Shown: positions 1 through 11,386, counted from the stretch's first letter. The stretch is DNA of 64,000 nt from Eulemur rufifrons (GCF_041146395.1 NC_090989.1:48324501-48388500); one strand, 5' to 3'. Numbers and translations are program-made. Notes: a model not told the origin generated them from the sequence alone.

Positions 1-13
1 TTGAAGGGTCTTT

Positions 14-110
14 GACTCATTTATTCAGATAATATTTATTGAGCTCCTGCTATGTGTCAGAAACTCTTCTAAGTGGATTAATTACTGAACAAAGATTTCT
101 ACTTTGGAAA
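14..110 (-). repeat. L2 3'-end fragment
   Basis: The text 'atatttattgagctcctgctatgtgtcag' style segment matches the L2 LINE 3' end read on the minus strand (family knowledge: attcaacaaatatttattgagc...tgccaggcactg). It is diverged, has no intact frame, and is an ancient fossil. The piece may begin outside the window. Confidence 0.55.
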
Positions 111-339
111 CATATATTTTAAAAGGAGGAGATAGAACAATAAACAATAGACATAATTAATAGGTAAATAGCATAGTATGTTAGAAAGTGACATACACTA
201 TGGAAAAAAGAAAAAGTACAGCAGATTAGGAAGGATTAGCAGTACTTGTGTGGGTCTAAGTCACAATACTAAAGACGGTGATCACTATCGCTCTTATTGA
301 GAAGGTAGGCTGCAACTCCTCCCAGTCCTGCATGCTCAC

Positions 340-782
340 CGTTCACAATGTGACTTTGCTGCTCAAGAGATGGAATCTGTTTCCATCCCTTGAATATGGG
401 TTTGGCCATGTGATTTGCTTTGTGTAACAGACATTAAAAATTATGAACAGAGAAGAGGTATGACGAGTGCTTGTGCATTGGAGTTTGCCCTCACTTGCAG
501 ATAGGGAGCCCTCTACCACTAAGTAAAGAAATCTCATTTTACGTTCTGGAAGATGAGAACCCAAGTAGAGCTAAAACTTCCAGTTTTCTAAAGCATTTTA
601 GCTAAGTTTCCAGCTGAGGCTGAAGACCATTCAACTGAGGGTCATTCTAGACCACCTAGCTTCAGTTGAGCTGGCAGAGATAAGAAGAAAAGACTAGCCA
701 ACCCACATAATCATGGTCAATAAAAAATTGTGGTTGCTTTAAACCACTGAAATTTGTGGTTAGCAATAGCTAATTGAGACAG
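340..782 (+). mobile_element. MaLR (MLT1-like) solo LTR, diverged
   Basis: The 5' part (tgactttgctgctcaagaga, then ccttgaatatggg...ggccatgtgatttgctttg) and the 3' end (ttgctttaaaccactga... tagcaatagctaattgagac) follow the pattern of an ERVL-MaLR LTR. No internal retroviral sequence adjoins it, so it is taken as a solo LTR. The subfamily and exact 5' edge are unsure. It has no coding capacity. Confidence 0.5.
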
Positions 783-847
783 TGATGTTTTAAGAAAGGC
801 TTGAAGGAAGTCGGGGAGTGTGCTCTGTGGGTGGCTGGAATAACAGC

Positions 848-900
848 CTATGAACCTAAACTTTTGTACCGCTATGATATGCTGAAATAAAAAAAAAAAG
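848..900 (+). mobile_element. Lemur-type L1 3' tail, severely 5'-truncated
   Basis: About 40 bases (gaacctaaacttttgtacc, then atatgctgaaataa) precede an A-run. This is the reverse complement of the L1 3' end seen at 10310-10350, 25376-25420 and 55465-55510, so it is the same family in plus orientation. Only the last stretch of the 3' UTR was copied. I could not define the target-site duplication. Confidence 0.6.
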
Positions 901-905
901 AAAGA

Positions 906-1597
906 AAATCCCCTAAAGCAGAAGGGAACCTGTGGGCTTTAGGAAAGGAGAGGAGTATGATGACGAGATAAGGGGAGGATTTTGGTAAGAACTGCCCAAA
1001 TTACGTATATTCTCATAAATAATTTGGCTTTTACACTGAATAAAACAGGGAATTTTGCCCTAGAATTCTAATCATCCCTCCAGATAGACGCACGTAATTG
1101 TCCTTCTTTTTGCCCAGATAAACTCTGAGAATACAGACTGATTCCAACTGAAGCAGCCAGCTCTTCCTCACTCCTCCAGCAGACAGGCAGCTCCCAAGTG
1201 TGTCTGACTCTTCGGACTTCTCAGGATGAGCTAGTCTCCAGGCTTCAGTGTTCTCCAAAGTGCAGGTGAGGAATAATAAGCTTGACTAGCCATCCCCCTA
1301 AAATATCTCTCTATAATTTAGGTAAAGGGATGAAATGCTCCTTATGATCTCTACCTTTAGAATAGAATGGGATTCATAACTTAACAACAAGTTTTTTGAC
1401 AAAACCTCCTGCAATTCTAGCTCTATTTTTTGCCTCTCCAATTTTTGTTTAGGCTACAGATAATCATCTAAGAGCACAAAACTATTTTTACAATTTCCTT
1501 TTGTTAGTCCTGAATGTTCATCTTGCACCTTAGTTTAGAATGTGACATCTATTATATTATCAGTTGTCTTATCAGCTGCTCCTGAAATTACAACTAA
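906..1597. other. Unassigned non-coding stretch
   Basis: I see no recognisable repeat, RNA gene or supported exon here. The only open frames are short and show no protein-family signature. Confidence 0.5.
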
Positions 1598-1957
<360 letters not shown>

Positions 1958-2147
1958 TAATATACTGGTAGGGCAACTATCTGAGATGGAAGTCAAATTT
2001 TCTATGACTAAGGTAGACGAGGACACATTTAAAAAACTCTATCTTTAAAATTATTTAATTCAGATACCATTTCTTACAATCTGACTCTGATTCTCTTGCA
2101 GAATACATTATAATAATTCTTTTTTATTGAATAGCTAGTGGTAATTT

Positions 2148-2280
2148 CACTTAGCCATTCATTTATTAAATTTTTACTGAACTCTTAACCATGTGCCAGT
2201 TCTGAATTAAGTGCTGGGGATGTAGGGAGGACAAAGACATAATTCCTGACCTCAAGGAGCTCACGGTTGATTGGCCAACA
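2148..2280 (-). repeat. L2 3'-end fragment
   Basis: 'cattcatttattaaatttttactgaactc...accatgtgccagttctg...gtgctggggatgtag' followed by 'cctgacctcaaggagctcacgg' matches the L2 3' end on the minus strand. It is diverged and non-coding. Confidence 0.65.
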
Positions 2281-2289
2281 AATTGAAAA

Positions 2290-3329
2290 GTAGTTTTAAA
2301 GAGGTATGCAAAAGATGTTTGGTGAATGTATTCATTCAGATGCTCTTCTGTTGGAATAAAAGAAAAACAAATTTAAAACTGGCTTAAGCAATAACAAATA
2401 TATACATTGATACTTACAGTAGGAGGTCCAGAAGTTGGGCAGCTACAGAGTTGACTTAATCCATGCCTTTAGCTCCATTTCTTCAGTCTCTTTCCTCCTC
2501 TGTGACTTAGCCCTTTCTTCAGCCTGGTGATGAGATAGTTACATTAGCTCTGGAATTCACTTACATGCCAAACAATGTCCAGAGGAAGAGAGAAAATGTT
2601 GGTTCCAAAACACTCATCTAAGAAGCCCCAGAAAAATCTCTTCTAACATCTAATTGTTCTAAATTGAATCATATGTCTTATCAGAATTAATTAGATTGCC
2701 CCTTAAAATATCAGGCACTTCCCTCAAGCTGGAGATGGGTTAGCTATCTCTGAGTACCTATATTTGTGAATTGAGTTGGTTACTTGAATAATTTCCAGGT
2801 TCTATCAGGAAGAAGGAAGGTATGAATTAATGTTTGGTTGGTAAGAATGCCCAGTGCTGTAGGTCCAAACAGAGGGGATAACATTCCAAGGTGTAGCTTG
2901 GGATTCTAAGTAAAGAAGGCTGGGAGGAAAAGGGTGATGAATCCTCATAAGGGAGGCAGACAGCCTGGGCAAGGAACAGTGATCTGTGGATCATGGGGCT
3001 TTGGGGAAAATGCAAGTAAATATGTTTATCTGGAGCTGAACTGTGCCCTGACATTTATAACGTGATCTGAAGGAACTTATCAACTGTGTCTCTCATGTAA
3101 AGAGGTTGAGAAATATCCAGAAACAGAAATAATTATCTTCAGCTGCTGTAGCACCTCTTAAGATATTTCCTAGGCAATTAGACACCCAGAGAAGGTCCAG
3201 GCAAAATCACTTGCGTGTATTAACTTACAAGGAATAGCTGATACTGTATTGCCACGTAGAACTACAAGAATTTCATTTGACCTATTTCTTTAAGAAGAAA
3301 TATATTTTAGAAGACCATAAGATCTCTGG
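2290..3329. other. Unassigned stretch, possible old repeat remnant
   Basis: Around 2410-2600 the wording (gaggtccagaagttgggcag, then ctccatttcttcagtctc) resembles an old mammalian interspersed repeat that I cannot name. The remainder is unassigned. No convincing coding region. Confidence 0.35.
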
Positions 3330-3560
3330 AGCCAGACTGAAAGAATTTTAATCCCAATTTTGCTGCTTGTTAACTGCTTGACTTGGAACAGTGTATGCAA
3401 CCTCTCTGTTCCTCAGTTTTCTTTTCTGTGAAATCGACATAATATAGTATCCACTTCATTTGTCAGTGGGCTAAATGAGTTGCCATGTATTAAAATGCCT
3501 AGGAAAGAACCTGGTAAGGGTTGCGAACACCATACAAACACTATGTAAGTGTTAGCCAGC
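3330..3560 (+). repeat. MIR SINE
   Basis: The order of short blocks fits MIR: a text slot around 'aatcccaattttgctgcttgttaactgcttgac', then 'caacctctctgttcctcagttttc', then 'tgtgaaat', then 'gggctaaatgagtt'. This is a tRNA-derived SINE fossil, heavily diverged. Confidence 0.65.
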
Positions 3561-4329
3561 AGCACATTTTGCTTTTTCCGTAGGCTTTCAGTGGAGCTAA
3601 GGCCTAGAACAGGAGAAGTAAGCAGAGCAGCCTTCTGATCTCCTTTTCTTTTAACACACAACTCTGAAGGCAGAACAAAGCAAACAGAGTGAGGAAAGGA
3701 AGGAAGAATTTATTCTTGAGTCTAAAAGCAGACAGCCCAGATGTCCTTTCACCAAAGTGGCTATAGTTTAGCTTTCTCAGGTACAGCGTGGTGTGGATGC
3801 ATGGGTGTGGGTCTGGGTGAGTAGCAGTGAGTAGAAAATTTGCCTCCTCTGAAAGGAGGAAGGGCTGCGAGCTTTCTTACTACACCAGTTATGAATGTAG
3901 AAAGAATTCTAAAAAAGTAGACACTAAAGAGTGACAAAGGGAGAATAGGCTTCCAAAGACAGGAAGGGAATTCAGTGCTATATCCTCTTTGGTGATGTTA
4001 CTAGGAAAGATGGGTGAGAGATCTGAGTCTCCTTCTCGTTCCCCACTGCCATCCCCTGCCCTTATTTCCAGAGTCTATGCTTAATATTTCATGACTTCTA
4101 TGACTTTGCTGCTAGACCTGCATGTAAATACTCTTATTCACCTTTCTTATAGGTAGGGTGTCAGAATACATGTCTGTTCTTGTTCTGTGTAGCTATACGG
4201 AAGAATTTCCTGCCTTGTAACCCTATTACTACATTTTTAAACTGAATAGCTGGCTATTGCTCTGAAAGCTGCTTCCCCTATCTGTTCCTGCCATCCAGGT
4301 TCAGAGAATCAGACATGCATTTAATCTAT
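3561..4329. other. Unassigned non-coding stretch
   Basis: Purine-rich blocks occur (3690-3720, 3840-3960) but I recognise no repeat family, RNA or exon. Confidence 0.45.
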
Positions 4330-4802
4330 TGTAAAGGGTTGAATTGTGTCCCCTCAAAAGCTTTGTTCAAGTTCTAATCCCTGGTACCTGCAGATGTGTC
4401 TTTATTTGGAAATAGGATTTCAGTAGATGCAACCAAGTTAAGATGAGGTCATACTGGATGAGGGTAGACTCTAAATCCAATGATTAGGGTCCTTATGAGG
4501 AGAGGGAGATTTGAAGACACATAGAGGGAAAAAGACCATGCCATAACAGTGGCAGAGAGTTGGAGTGATGTAGCAGTAAGCCAAGGAATGCCGAGGGCCA
4601 CTGGCAATTGCCAGATTGCAGGGAAAGGCGGGGAAGAATTCTATCCCAGAGCCTTCAAAGGGAGCATGGTCCTACTGACAACTTGATTTCAGATTTCTAG
4701 CCCCCAGAACTGTGAGAGAAAAAATTTCTGTTATTTTACTCTGCTGAGTTTATGGCAATTTTTTATGGCAATTTGTTATGGCAGCTCTAGGAAACTAATA
4801 CA
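4330..4802 (+). mobile_element. MLT1-like MaLR solo LTR
   Basis: It starts 'tgtaaagggttgaattgtgt', passes through the diagnostic middle 'atgaggtcatactggatg', and ends '...ctccagaactgtgaga' like sequence and 'gaaactaatacaca'. Flanking 5-mers tctat (4325-4329) and cctat (4803-4807) look like a decayed 5-bp duplication, as expected for an LTR element. A small internal reiteration of 'tatggcaattt' occurs at about 4750-4780. No internal region remains, so it arose as a solo LTR by recombination. Confidence 0.85.
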
Positions 4803-6227
4803 CCTATGTTGAAATATGCAAAGGCTCTAAAATGTAGGCTACACTACATATTGAAACCTTTGGGTATAAAGGCCAGATTTCTATATCATTCTGCTGTGGC
4901 TGTTACACAAGCTGATGTCAATATGCTTATCAGGAAACAATAGATCTAAGCAAGAAATTCAGAACTTCAAATAAAGAAATGAAGACTGTTGGTGAGAGAG
5001 AGCTTTTTTGTTTCTGTTAGCTATATATGGCTGTTTATATATAGCTAAAATATATCCTGCCTCCTGCCAATATAGATATTATCATTTCATCATTACCAAT
5101 TTCTTAAATTTAAGAACACTTCTATTAATGTTCCTTTCACTGTATCAGATTTGTTTTGTTGGATGAGAGTAATAATGATAGGCAGATCTTCATAGGATGC
5201 CTTTATAAACTTTGCTTTTGTTTTGTTTTGAGCAGACTTAATGAGGCAAATAAAGATTTACCAGTTCCCTGGATACTTTTTTATTTTTTAGCAAAGGAAT
5301 TTGAATGTAACAGTTGTTGATGAAGAATGACAGAGCATTTTGGTTAGCACACATAAAATTGTTGTTGGTTCAGCCTATAACAAATACATTTTAAACTGAA
5401 TTTCAAGTCTCCTCTTTCTCTCCCTATGAACCTTTGCTTTGGAATGCTTCTCACAGCCGAAATGCTCTCCCAAATTGGATGGACACACCATTGCTTCTGA
5501 GACCAAATTAGCTTCCAAGATGGGCTGCCTGGTGCTCACACTGTCAGCATCATCACGGTCTGCAGGCTGGTTGCCAGTTTGTAACAGTGTCCAGGGAGAT
5601 ATCAGCTTCCTAGCTGATTTCCTCCCTCTTCCCAACCTAATTATTCGGAGACCTTCAAGCTTTCCAGAAATATCTGCAATTAGTCAGATGGTATCTAGGG
5701 CTTTGTTTAAAATTACAATAGAAAATTTATCAAGACCATTTGGTCTAATCTCTCTCATCATCTTCTCAGTGGATTTTTTCTTTTCTCTCTGGAGAGTTAG
5801 AAATGAGGCATCGTGATTATTATATAATTACAGAGAATAATAACAATAATAATGCTTGATATTATTATTATACCACTAAAGAGAATGATATGTGTAAAGA
5901 TAATACCTTGTCAAATTTATAAAGATTTTCTTCCAGAAGCTCAAACAATGAACAATTATTAGCTTTACAACCTCCCTTTGCTGATGGTGGTTAGAACCCT
6001 GGTTTTGTAAACCCGGAGTCCTGAGTTCAGACTTCACTAGAGTCTCAACCTACTTCTAGAATTTAAACATAATGGCTGGTACAAAACCATTTTTCTATAA
6101 ATATTGTTGCATGACTTAATAGATAAATTAATAGGGAAAGTTTTTGAGGTAAATAGAAATTATATTTTAATAATCTCTCTTTGTAACTACGTTTGTATAG
6201 CTTGTGTCTATATAGCAAACACTTGGC
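4803..6227. other. Unassigned stretch with the longest open unassigned frame
   Basis: I recognise no repeat family here. A 125-codon plus-strand frame is open at 5439-5816 but resembles no protein I know and lacks a convincing start context. A hairpin lies at 5017-5048. Confidence 0.4.
5017..5048. repeat. Perfect 12-bp stem hairpin
   Basis: Arm ttagctatatat (5017-5028) and its exact reverse complement atatatagctaa (5037-5048) are separated by an 8-base loop, ggctgttt. It is AT-rich and could be a chance structure or a cruciform-prone site. Confidence 0.8.
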
Positions 6228-6345
6228 TAGCCAAAGTTAAAAAAACACTAGACTTAGAATATGAATTTGATTTCTGGTTTTGTTTTCCAATTCTGCGTCC
6301 TTGAGCAAGTCACAAGCTCTCTGAGTCTCATATTCTCCAGTAAGT
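6228..6345 (+). repeat. MIR SINE fragment
   Basis: 'ccttgagcaagtcacaagctctctgagtctcatattctcc' matches the MIR core 'ccttgggcaagtcacttaacctctctgagcctcagtttcc'. A short fragment only. Confidence 0.55.
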
Positions 6346-6429
6346 TGGAGTTGACAAAAACATACATTTCAGAAACAAAAAAATGAAAAAAATACATTTC
6401 ATTAAAAGTTTTCTATAATGCAACATTGA

Positions 6430-6705
6430 ATATAAACTTGAAAGCTTCTCAGTCTCCTATCTCCAATCTTATTTTCATTCTCATCTCCTCAGAATCAACC
6501 ACTCCATGAATTTAATATGAATTCTTTCAGTTACATATAGGAATGCACACATGTCAATGAAGATGTTTTGTGTGACTAAAACGTTTTAAAACTTATACAG
6601 ATGTTATCAAAGTGTATATACCATCCTAAAACTTGCTTTTTCCCTCGTCATCAGAATTCTCAAGATCTATTCTTGATAATATGTACTATCTTATAAATTA
6701 CTTAA
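6430..6705 (-). repeat. Old L1 (L1M-class) 3'-region fragment
   Basis: Text such as 'gttatcaaagtgtatataccatcctaaaacttgcttttt' followed by 'atctattcttgat' resembles the minus-strand 3' region of mammalian-wide L1M elements. No intact frame. The family assignment is from general resemblance. Confidence 0.4.
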
Positions 6706-6719
6706 TTCTCTAATGTACG

Positions 6720-6960
6720 AGAAGCAGCATAGCTTAGTGCTTAAGAGAAAGCCTGGACTCCGGAGCCACATCATATGGGTTTGTAACCCGGCTCTGCCAT
6801 TTGTTGCTGTGGTACCTTGGAGAAGTTCCTTAACCTCTCTGTGTCTATCTCAGTTTCTTTCTTTATAAAATGGGGATTATAATATTACTTACATCATAGA
6901 GCTGCTATGAGGATCAAATAAGTCATTAATCTGTTAGAATAGTGCCAGCATATTGGAACG
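6720..6960 (+). repeat. MIR SINE, well preserved
   Basis: The near-complete MIR order is visible: gcatagcttagtgcttaagag, tctgccatttgttgctg, cttaacctctctgtg, cagtttctttctttataaaatggggattataata, gctatgaggatcaaataa. It sits between two L1M-like blocks. Confidence 0.85.
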
Positions 6961-7009
6961 ATATATATGTTTGCCAAATCAAAGAGTTGATCATTTGTTT
7001 TTAATTTTT

Positions 7010-7370
7010 TACTGTTATTAACAAGGTTCTCAAGGATGTCTCATATGTATATCTTTGCTCATTTGTGGGAGTGTTCCTCAACAGTGTGTTAGACATGGAA
7101 TTGCTGGCTCAGAGGGTTTTGTGCATTTCTGATCTTAGATGATTCTGAATTGTTCTCCATAGTGATTGTGCTAATTTATGTTCCCACCGGTGTTTAAGAA
7201 TTTCTGTTTTCTCTACATCCTTGCCTAATTGAATAGTCTCATTTTTTTTGTCAGTCTGGTTTATATAAAATGGATCTCACTTTTGTCATTATTTTGTCCC
7301 CTTATTTTCAGATGACGATAAATGTTTTTTCAAATATCCTTTGGATGTTATGATTTCTTCTTTTGTGAAT
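7010..7370 (-). repeat. Old L1 (L1M-class) 3'-region fragment
   Basis: 'tttgctcatttgtgggagtgttc', 'gaattgctggctcagagggt', 'cattctcc'-like 'gttctccatagtgattgtgctaatttatgttcccacc' is typical of minus-strand L1M 3' sequence. Non-coding fossil. Confidence 0.6.
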
Positions 7371-7439
7371 TGTGAATTCTGCTTTGCCTGACATATAGAT
7401 CTATTTTTCCCTATAGGAAATGATTATTATTTCCAAATA

Positions 7440-7720
7440 ATGTTTTGAATCAATCCCACAAATGTGCAATGCCACCTCAATCATATAAGTTTCCAGAAAT
7501 ACACAGATCCACAAATCTTTGTTGTGGCTCACTATTTTGTTCCTTTTATTTATTCTCTCATCGATATCATTCCCCTATTATAGTAGGTTTATAATAATCT
7601 TGAAGTCTGGTGGGACATTTTGCCTCTCTTTGTTCTTCATTTCTGAATCTGCATTGGCAATTTTCCACATGGATTTTAATATAGATTTTTGCAGGTTCGT
7701 AGGAAACTTTCTTTGAAAGT
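7440..7720 (-). repeat. Probable L1M fragment
   Basis: The 'gtctggtgggacattttgcctc...ttgttcttcatttctg...attggcaattttccacatggattttaata' block follows L1 ORF2/3' UTR boundary sequence on the minus strand. Diverged, no frame. Confidence 0.45.
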
Positions 7721-7739
7721 TACCTAAAATAGCATTTAA

Positions 7740-8639
7740 TATTTATATTAATATTGGGGAAGATATACATATTTATGATAATCGTGATTCTCACTGAATT
7801 GCTCTCCATTTATTATCACTTGACATCCTTCAAAATAATTTTGTAAGTTTATCCTAAATTATAAAATAGAAATGTATGTGAACACACATTCTAAAATGAA
7901 AAGAGCTATATATAATTAAGCTATTGTGTTTATAAAGGAACTGTATAACTGTAATCCACAGGAAAATTCTTAAAATCTGATTTCATCTAATTGCATCACC
8001 CTTTGTCCACGGTAGAAAAATTATTTAATCTACATTTCACCCCATTTTATTTTTCCTGCCCATATAATAATATAAAAGTTATGAATAGTGAATTATACCA
8101 GAAATGAACAGTTAGAAATGAAAATTAGGAGATCTAAGCACTTTAAAAAATATTCCTCCAAGCTGGGACCAAATCATAAAGGTTTTGAGAGCATGTTCTA
8201 AACAAATTAGTCAAACAAATGCTGACTATGCTTATGTTTACTTTGCTTTCTCGGAAGTCCACCTTTGTCTTCATCCCTCCTTTTCTTCCTATGATAGGTA
8301 TGGATTTTTTCATTTGTGAAGAATTATGTTTGAGAAATTTTGGAAGACAGAAGATAATTTAAAGGCATGTTTTTGTCATAACTGGAAGCTATCACATATT
8401 AGTTAAATGATATAAGAACATTAAAAAAGAATCTATCTTTTAATAACAAATATTGCAGGTTATAGGAAATCTTATTTGGTTCTTATCTGTCTAGACTGTT
8501 TATCTAGTTTAACAATTTCTCTGTACAAGGGTGCAGAGTCACTTATAAAATAATGCTATACAGTAAACATTAACCTTGTGAATCCATATTACTTTTGTGC
8601 TAATATCCTCTACTAAGTTAGAATATAGATGAGAGTCCA
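7740..8639. other. Unassigned AT-rich stretch
   Basis: No repeat family, RNA gene or exon recognised. Confidence 0.45.
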
Positions 8640-8740
8640 GTTGCTGGCTTAAATGGTTAAAATTTCATCTCCAACACTTTCTTATATAGCTCATGAGATT
8701 ATTTTGAAGACTCAATGGCATTGTGTGTGTATATATATAG

Positions 8741-8773
<33 letters not shown>

Positions 8774-8830
8774 ACTATTAGAACAGCACCTAGAACACAG
8801 TAAATATTCATGAAGTATTATTAATATTAG
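8640..8830 (+). repeat. MIR remnant expanded by a microsatellite
   Basis: 'catgagattattttgaagactcaatggca' and 'acagcacctagaacacagtaaatattcatgaagtatta' match the 3' half of MIR (…gaggattaaatgagataa…gcacctggcacatagtaagcactcaataaatg). The microsatellite at 8722-8771 sits exactly between these two halves. Confidence 0.55.
8722..8771. repeat. Compound (TG)n(TA)n(CA)n microsatellite
   Basis: (TG)4-5 runs into (TA)4-5, then a short break, then about 14 CA units. The TG arm and CA arm are complementary, so the locus can fold into a hairpin. Alternating purine-pyrimidine tracts of this kind can also adopt Z-DNA. Confidence 0.95.
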
Positions 8831-9631
8831 TTCTTCCTTTAATAATGTTAGAGTTGCAGGGGTTATACAGTTCCATATATTTTGAGAGATTAATTAACTT
8901 AGGCCTTATCTTTGTATAATGATATAGAGAGAAGTTGTCATCCTAGCAGATGATATTTGGGAAGATATTTAAGAAGGCCTCTCTAAGGTGTAAGTGACCA
9001 TTATGGCCACTTACATTTCAGGCTGAAGAGAAAAGCTACTTTGTATGAAAAAGGAGGAAGAGAAGAGAAAGATTGAGGTATACTCTGCTGCATGGTGGGT
9101 TTAAAGAAAGGGGGGACACAATGATTGGTACTCAAAACAGTGTCTTAGGAGAAGACTCATGCCTAGCAGAGTATATTTTTTTCCCCGTGAAGTGCTGTGA
9201 CTCATGGACTGTGGTGCTTGTCCTTGACCACAAGCACTTTCAATAAAGTGACAAAAATCATAATTTACTTGGTGAAACAGGATTTCTAATGGAAGCAGGG
9301 AAAGGGGCTGAGCCTAAAGCAAAGCATACTATTTGCATTATATGTAGTTTTGTGGAAACCTGTATGTTGGTAAAAGGATTTTGCAATTCCGATTTTAAAT
9401 AGAATTGATGAGTTAGAGTTAGTGATGTTTTCTGTGGAATACCATGTTCTTTAATGAGTGCTGAAATTTATTGAAATAGTTAATTCTATTTTTTGAACTA
9501 GGAACAATTTCTTACAAAAAACATAGATAAATATATTAGGTAAAATCATGATGGTCAGGATTAATATTCAAGAAAAATATGATTTACTTTTTGTACTAAT
9601 TATAATTTTTTTCACCATTATTTCTTTGTCC
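8831..9631. other. Unassigned stretch
   Basis: No family, RNA or exon recognised. Confidence 0.4.
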
Positions 9632-9717
9632 TTGGTTTACTTATTTCTCTTTTTTTTTGGAGCCCCCTTCTCCCACCTCCCCAACTCACCTCAGCTCCTC
9701 TTGATTTACTTATTTCT
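9632..9717 (-). mobile_element. Tiny retroposed insert between a 17-bp direct repeat
   Basis: ttggtttacttatttct (9632-9648) and ttgatttacttatttct (9701-9717) are 16/17 identical and enclose 52 bases that begin with a T-run and continue as C-rich sequence. Poly(T) at the left edge plus a target-site-like duplication is the hallmark of L1-mediated insertion in minus orientation. The C-rich body does not match Alu, L1 or MIR as I know them. Confidence 0.65.
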
Positions 9718-9789
9718 TTGCCTGGTAGAGCTCACTAGTATATCTGGTAGTAGGAATAGAAAGTGCTAATCTCTGTCGCAGAACTTCTT

Positions 9790-9935
9790 ATACTATCCCA
9801 TAATTGCCTGTTTATTCTCTTTCCCAACTAAGACTGACTTCTTAGAGAGCAGGACTATGTTTTATTATTTTGTATTCTCAGGGTAGTGAAGTGTCTTATA
9901 TAAACTAAGTGCCTTACAAATGTTGGTGGGATGAC
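9790..9935 (+). repeat. L2 3'-end fragment
   Basis: 'agagagcaggactatgttttatt...ttgtattctcagg...cttacaaatgttggtgggatga' matches the plus-strand L2 3' end (…gagggcagggactgtgtcttatt…ataaatgtttgttgaatga). Confidence 0.6.
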
Positions 9936-10270
9936 TTTTAATCGTTGAAATCTTGATCCTGCTAGTGGAACATCAGCGTTCCAGAAGAAAAACAAGTGAA
10001 GTTGTTGAATTAAACCTGGAATTAACAAACTCAAGAAGGCAGTTTGGACCATCACAGTAGCATATTGATTTATCTATTGGTAGGCTCTTTCACCAGGAAC
10101 TCCCTGGAAGACCTGTCAGGCCTGAATACACTGTTTTGATTTACAACAGTTATTTGGGTTCTAAACTCTTAGAACCAAGCATACTACAGGGCAACATCTC
10201 CAGGAAAAAACATGGAATTCACAGGTTATATGGAAGGAGTTCTATAAATTTAACAAAAGATACCCAATAC

Positions 10271-10604
10271 ATTTTTTTTGTTTGTTTGAGGTTCTTTTTT
10301 ACTTTTTTTAAAAATTTTAATCAGCATATTATGGGGGTACAAATGTTTAGGTTACATATATTGCCTTTGCCCCACCCGAATCAGAGCTTCAAGTGTGTCC
10401 ATCCTCCAGAAGGTGTGCACCACACCCATGGATGTGTATATATCCATCCCTCCTCCCCGCTCCCATCTGCCTGACACTCGATGAATGTTACTACTATATG
10501 TGCACTTAAGGACATGATTAGAAACTTTTCAAAAGAAGATAGACTAATGGCCAGCAACCATAGGAAAAAATGCTCAACATCTCTAATCATCAGGGAAATG
10601 CAAA
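10271..10604 (-). mobile_element. Lemur-type L1, 5'-inverted (twin-primed) copy
   Basis: From 10271 to about 10506 the sequence is L1 3' UTR on the minus strand: T-rich tail, 'ggggtacaaatgtttagg', then the CT-rich tract. From about 10507 to 10604 it is L1 ORF2 on the plus strand ('ttttcaaaagaaga', 'gaaaaaatgctcaacat', 'tcatcagggaaatgcaaa'). Opposite orientations within one insertion are the signature of twin priming. A 7-bp duplication ccaatac flanks it (10264-10270 and 10605-10611). Truncated and dead; no complete ORF. Confidence 0.85.
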
Positions 10605-10611
10605 CCAATAC

Positions 10612-11023
10612 TCTCTATTCAAAATATCCATTCAACTAAACTCCAGAACTTGTAGTATTTTTCATCATATTAGTTTATGTCAAAAAAAGAAAAAAAAAAC
10701 ACCTGAAAAGGGTCTGAGCCTGATAAGGGGACTAGAGAAAAATATATCTATGAGAATACATAGAGTTTTCATTTTTTATTATTTGTTTCTAGCTTGATGA
10801 CTTGCATTTTCCATCTTACATAACAGATTTAATTATAATATTACATTTAAGTTTTAATATATTTTTGGATACTATTTCTTCTCTTCCCAGGATGTCAAGA
10901 TATGAGCTTGTAGATATGGGTTTTATTATGCTGTGTGGAAGACTTTGTGACATAGAACCACTGAAGCATGAAAACAGACTGCCTTCTATTTCCTCCTCCA
11001 GATTGGTCCTCATTGTTACGGAT
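10612..11023. other. Unassigned stretch
   Basis: Contains an A-rich run near 10681-10700 and otherwise nothing recognised. Confidence 0.4.
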
Positions 11024-11386
11024 TGAATGTTTGTGTCCCCCCAAAAAATCACATGTTGAGACTTTAACCCCAGTGTGGTGGTATTAGGAGATGGGGCCTT
11101 TGGGAGGTAATTAGGTTTAGAGAAAGCCATGAAGGTATGATCTTCATGACGGGATCAGTGCCCTTAGGGGAAGAGACCAGAGAGCTTGCTCCCCACCCCC
11201 ATCCTGGGAGGATACAGCCAGAAGGCAGCCTTCTGCAAGCCAGGTAGAAAGCCTTCACAAGGACCTCACTGTGCTGGTACCCTGATCTTGGACTTCTCAG
11301 CCTCCAGAACTGTGAGAAATACATGTCCGTTTTTAAGCCATCCAATCTGTGGTATGTTGTTATAGCATCCCAAGCCAACTAAGGCA
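11024..11386 (+). mobile_element. MLT1A/B-like MaLR solo LTR
   Basis: Starts 'tgttacggattgaatgtttg', contains 'gatggggcctttgggaggta' and 'gggatcagtgccctta', and ends 'cctccagaactgtgagaaat ... aactaaggca'. These are the main blocks of the MLT1 LTR. Length about 363 bases is close to full. No internal sequence follows, so it is a solo LTR. Confidence 0.9.
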
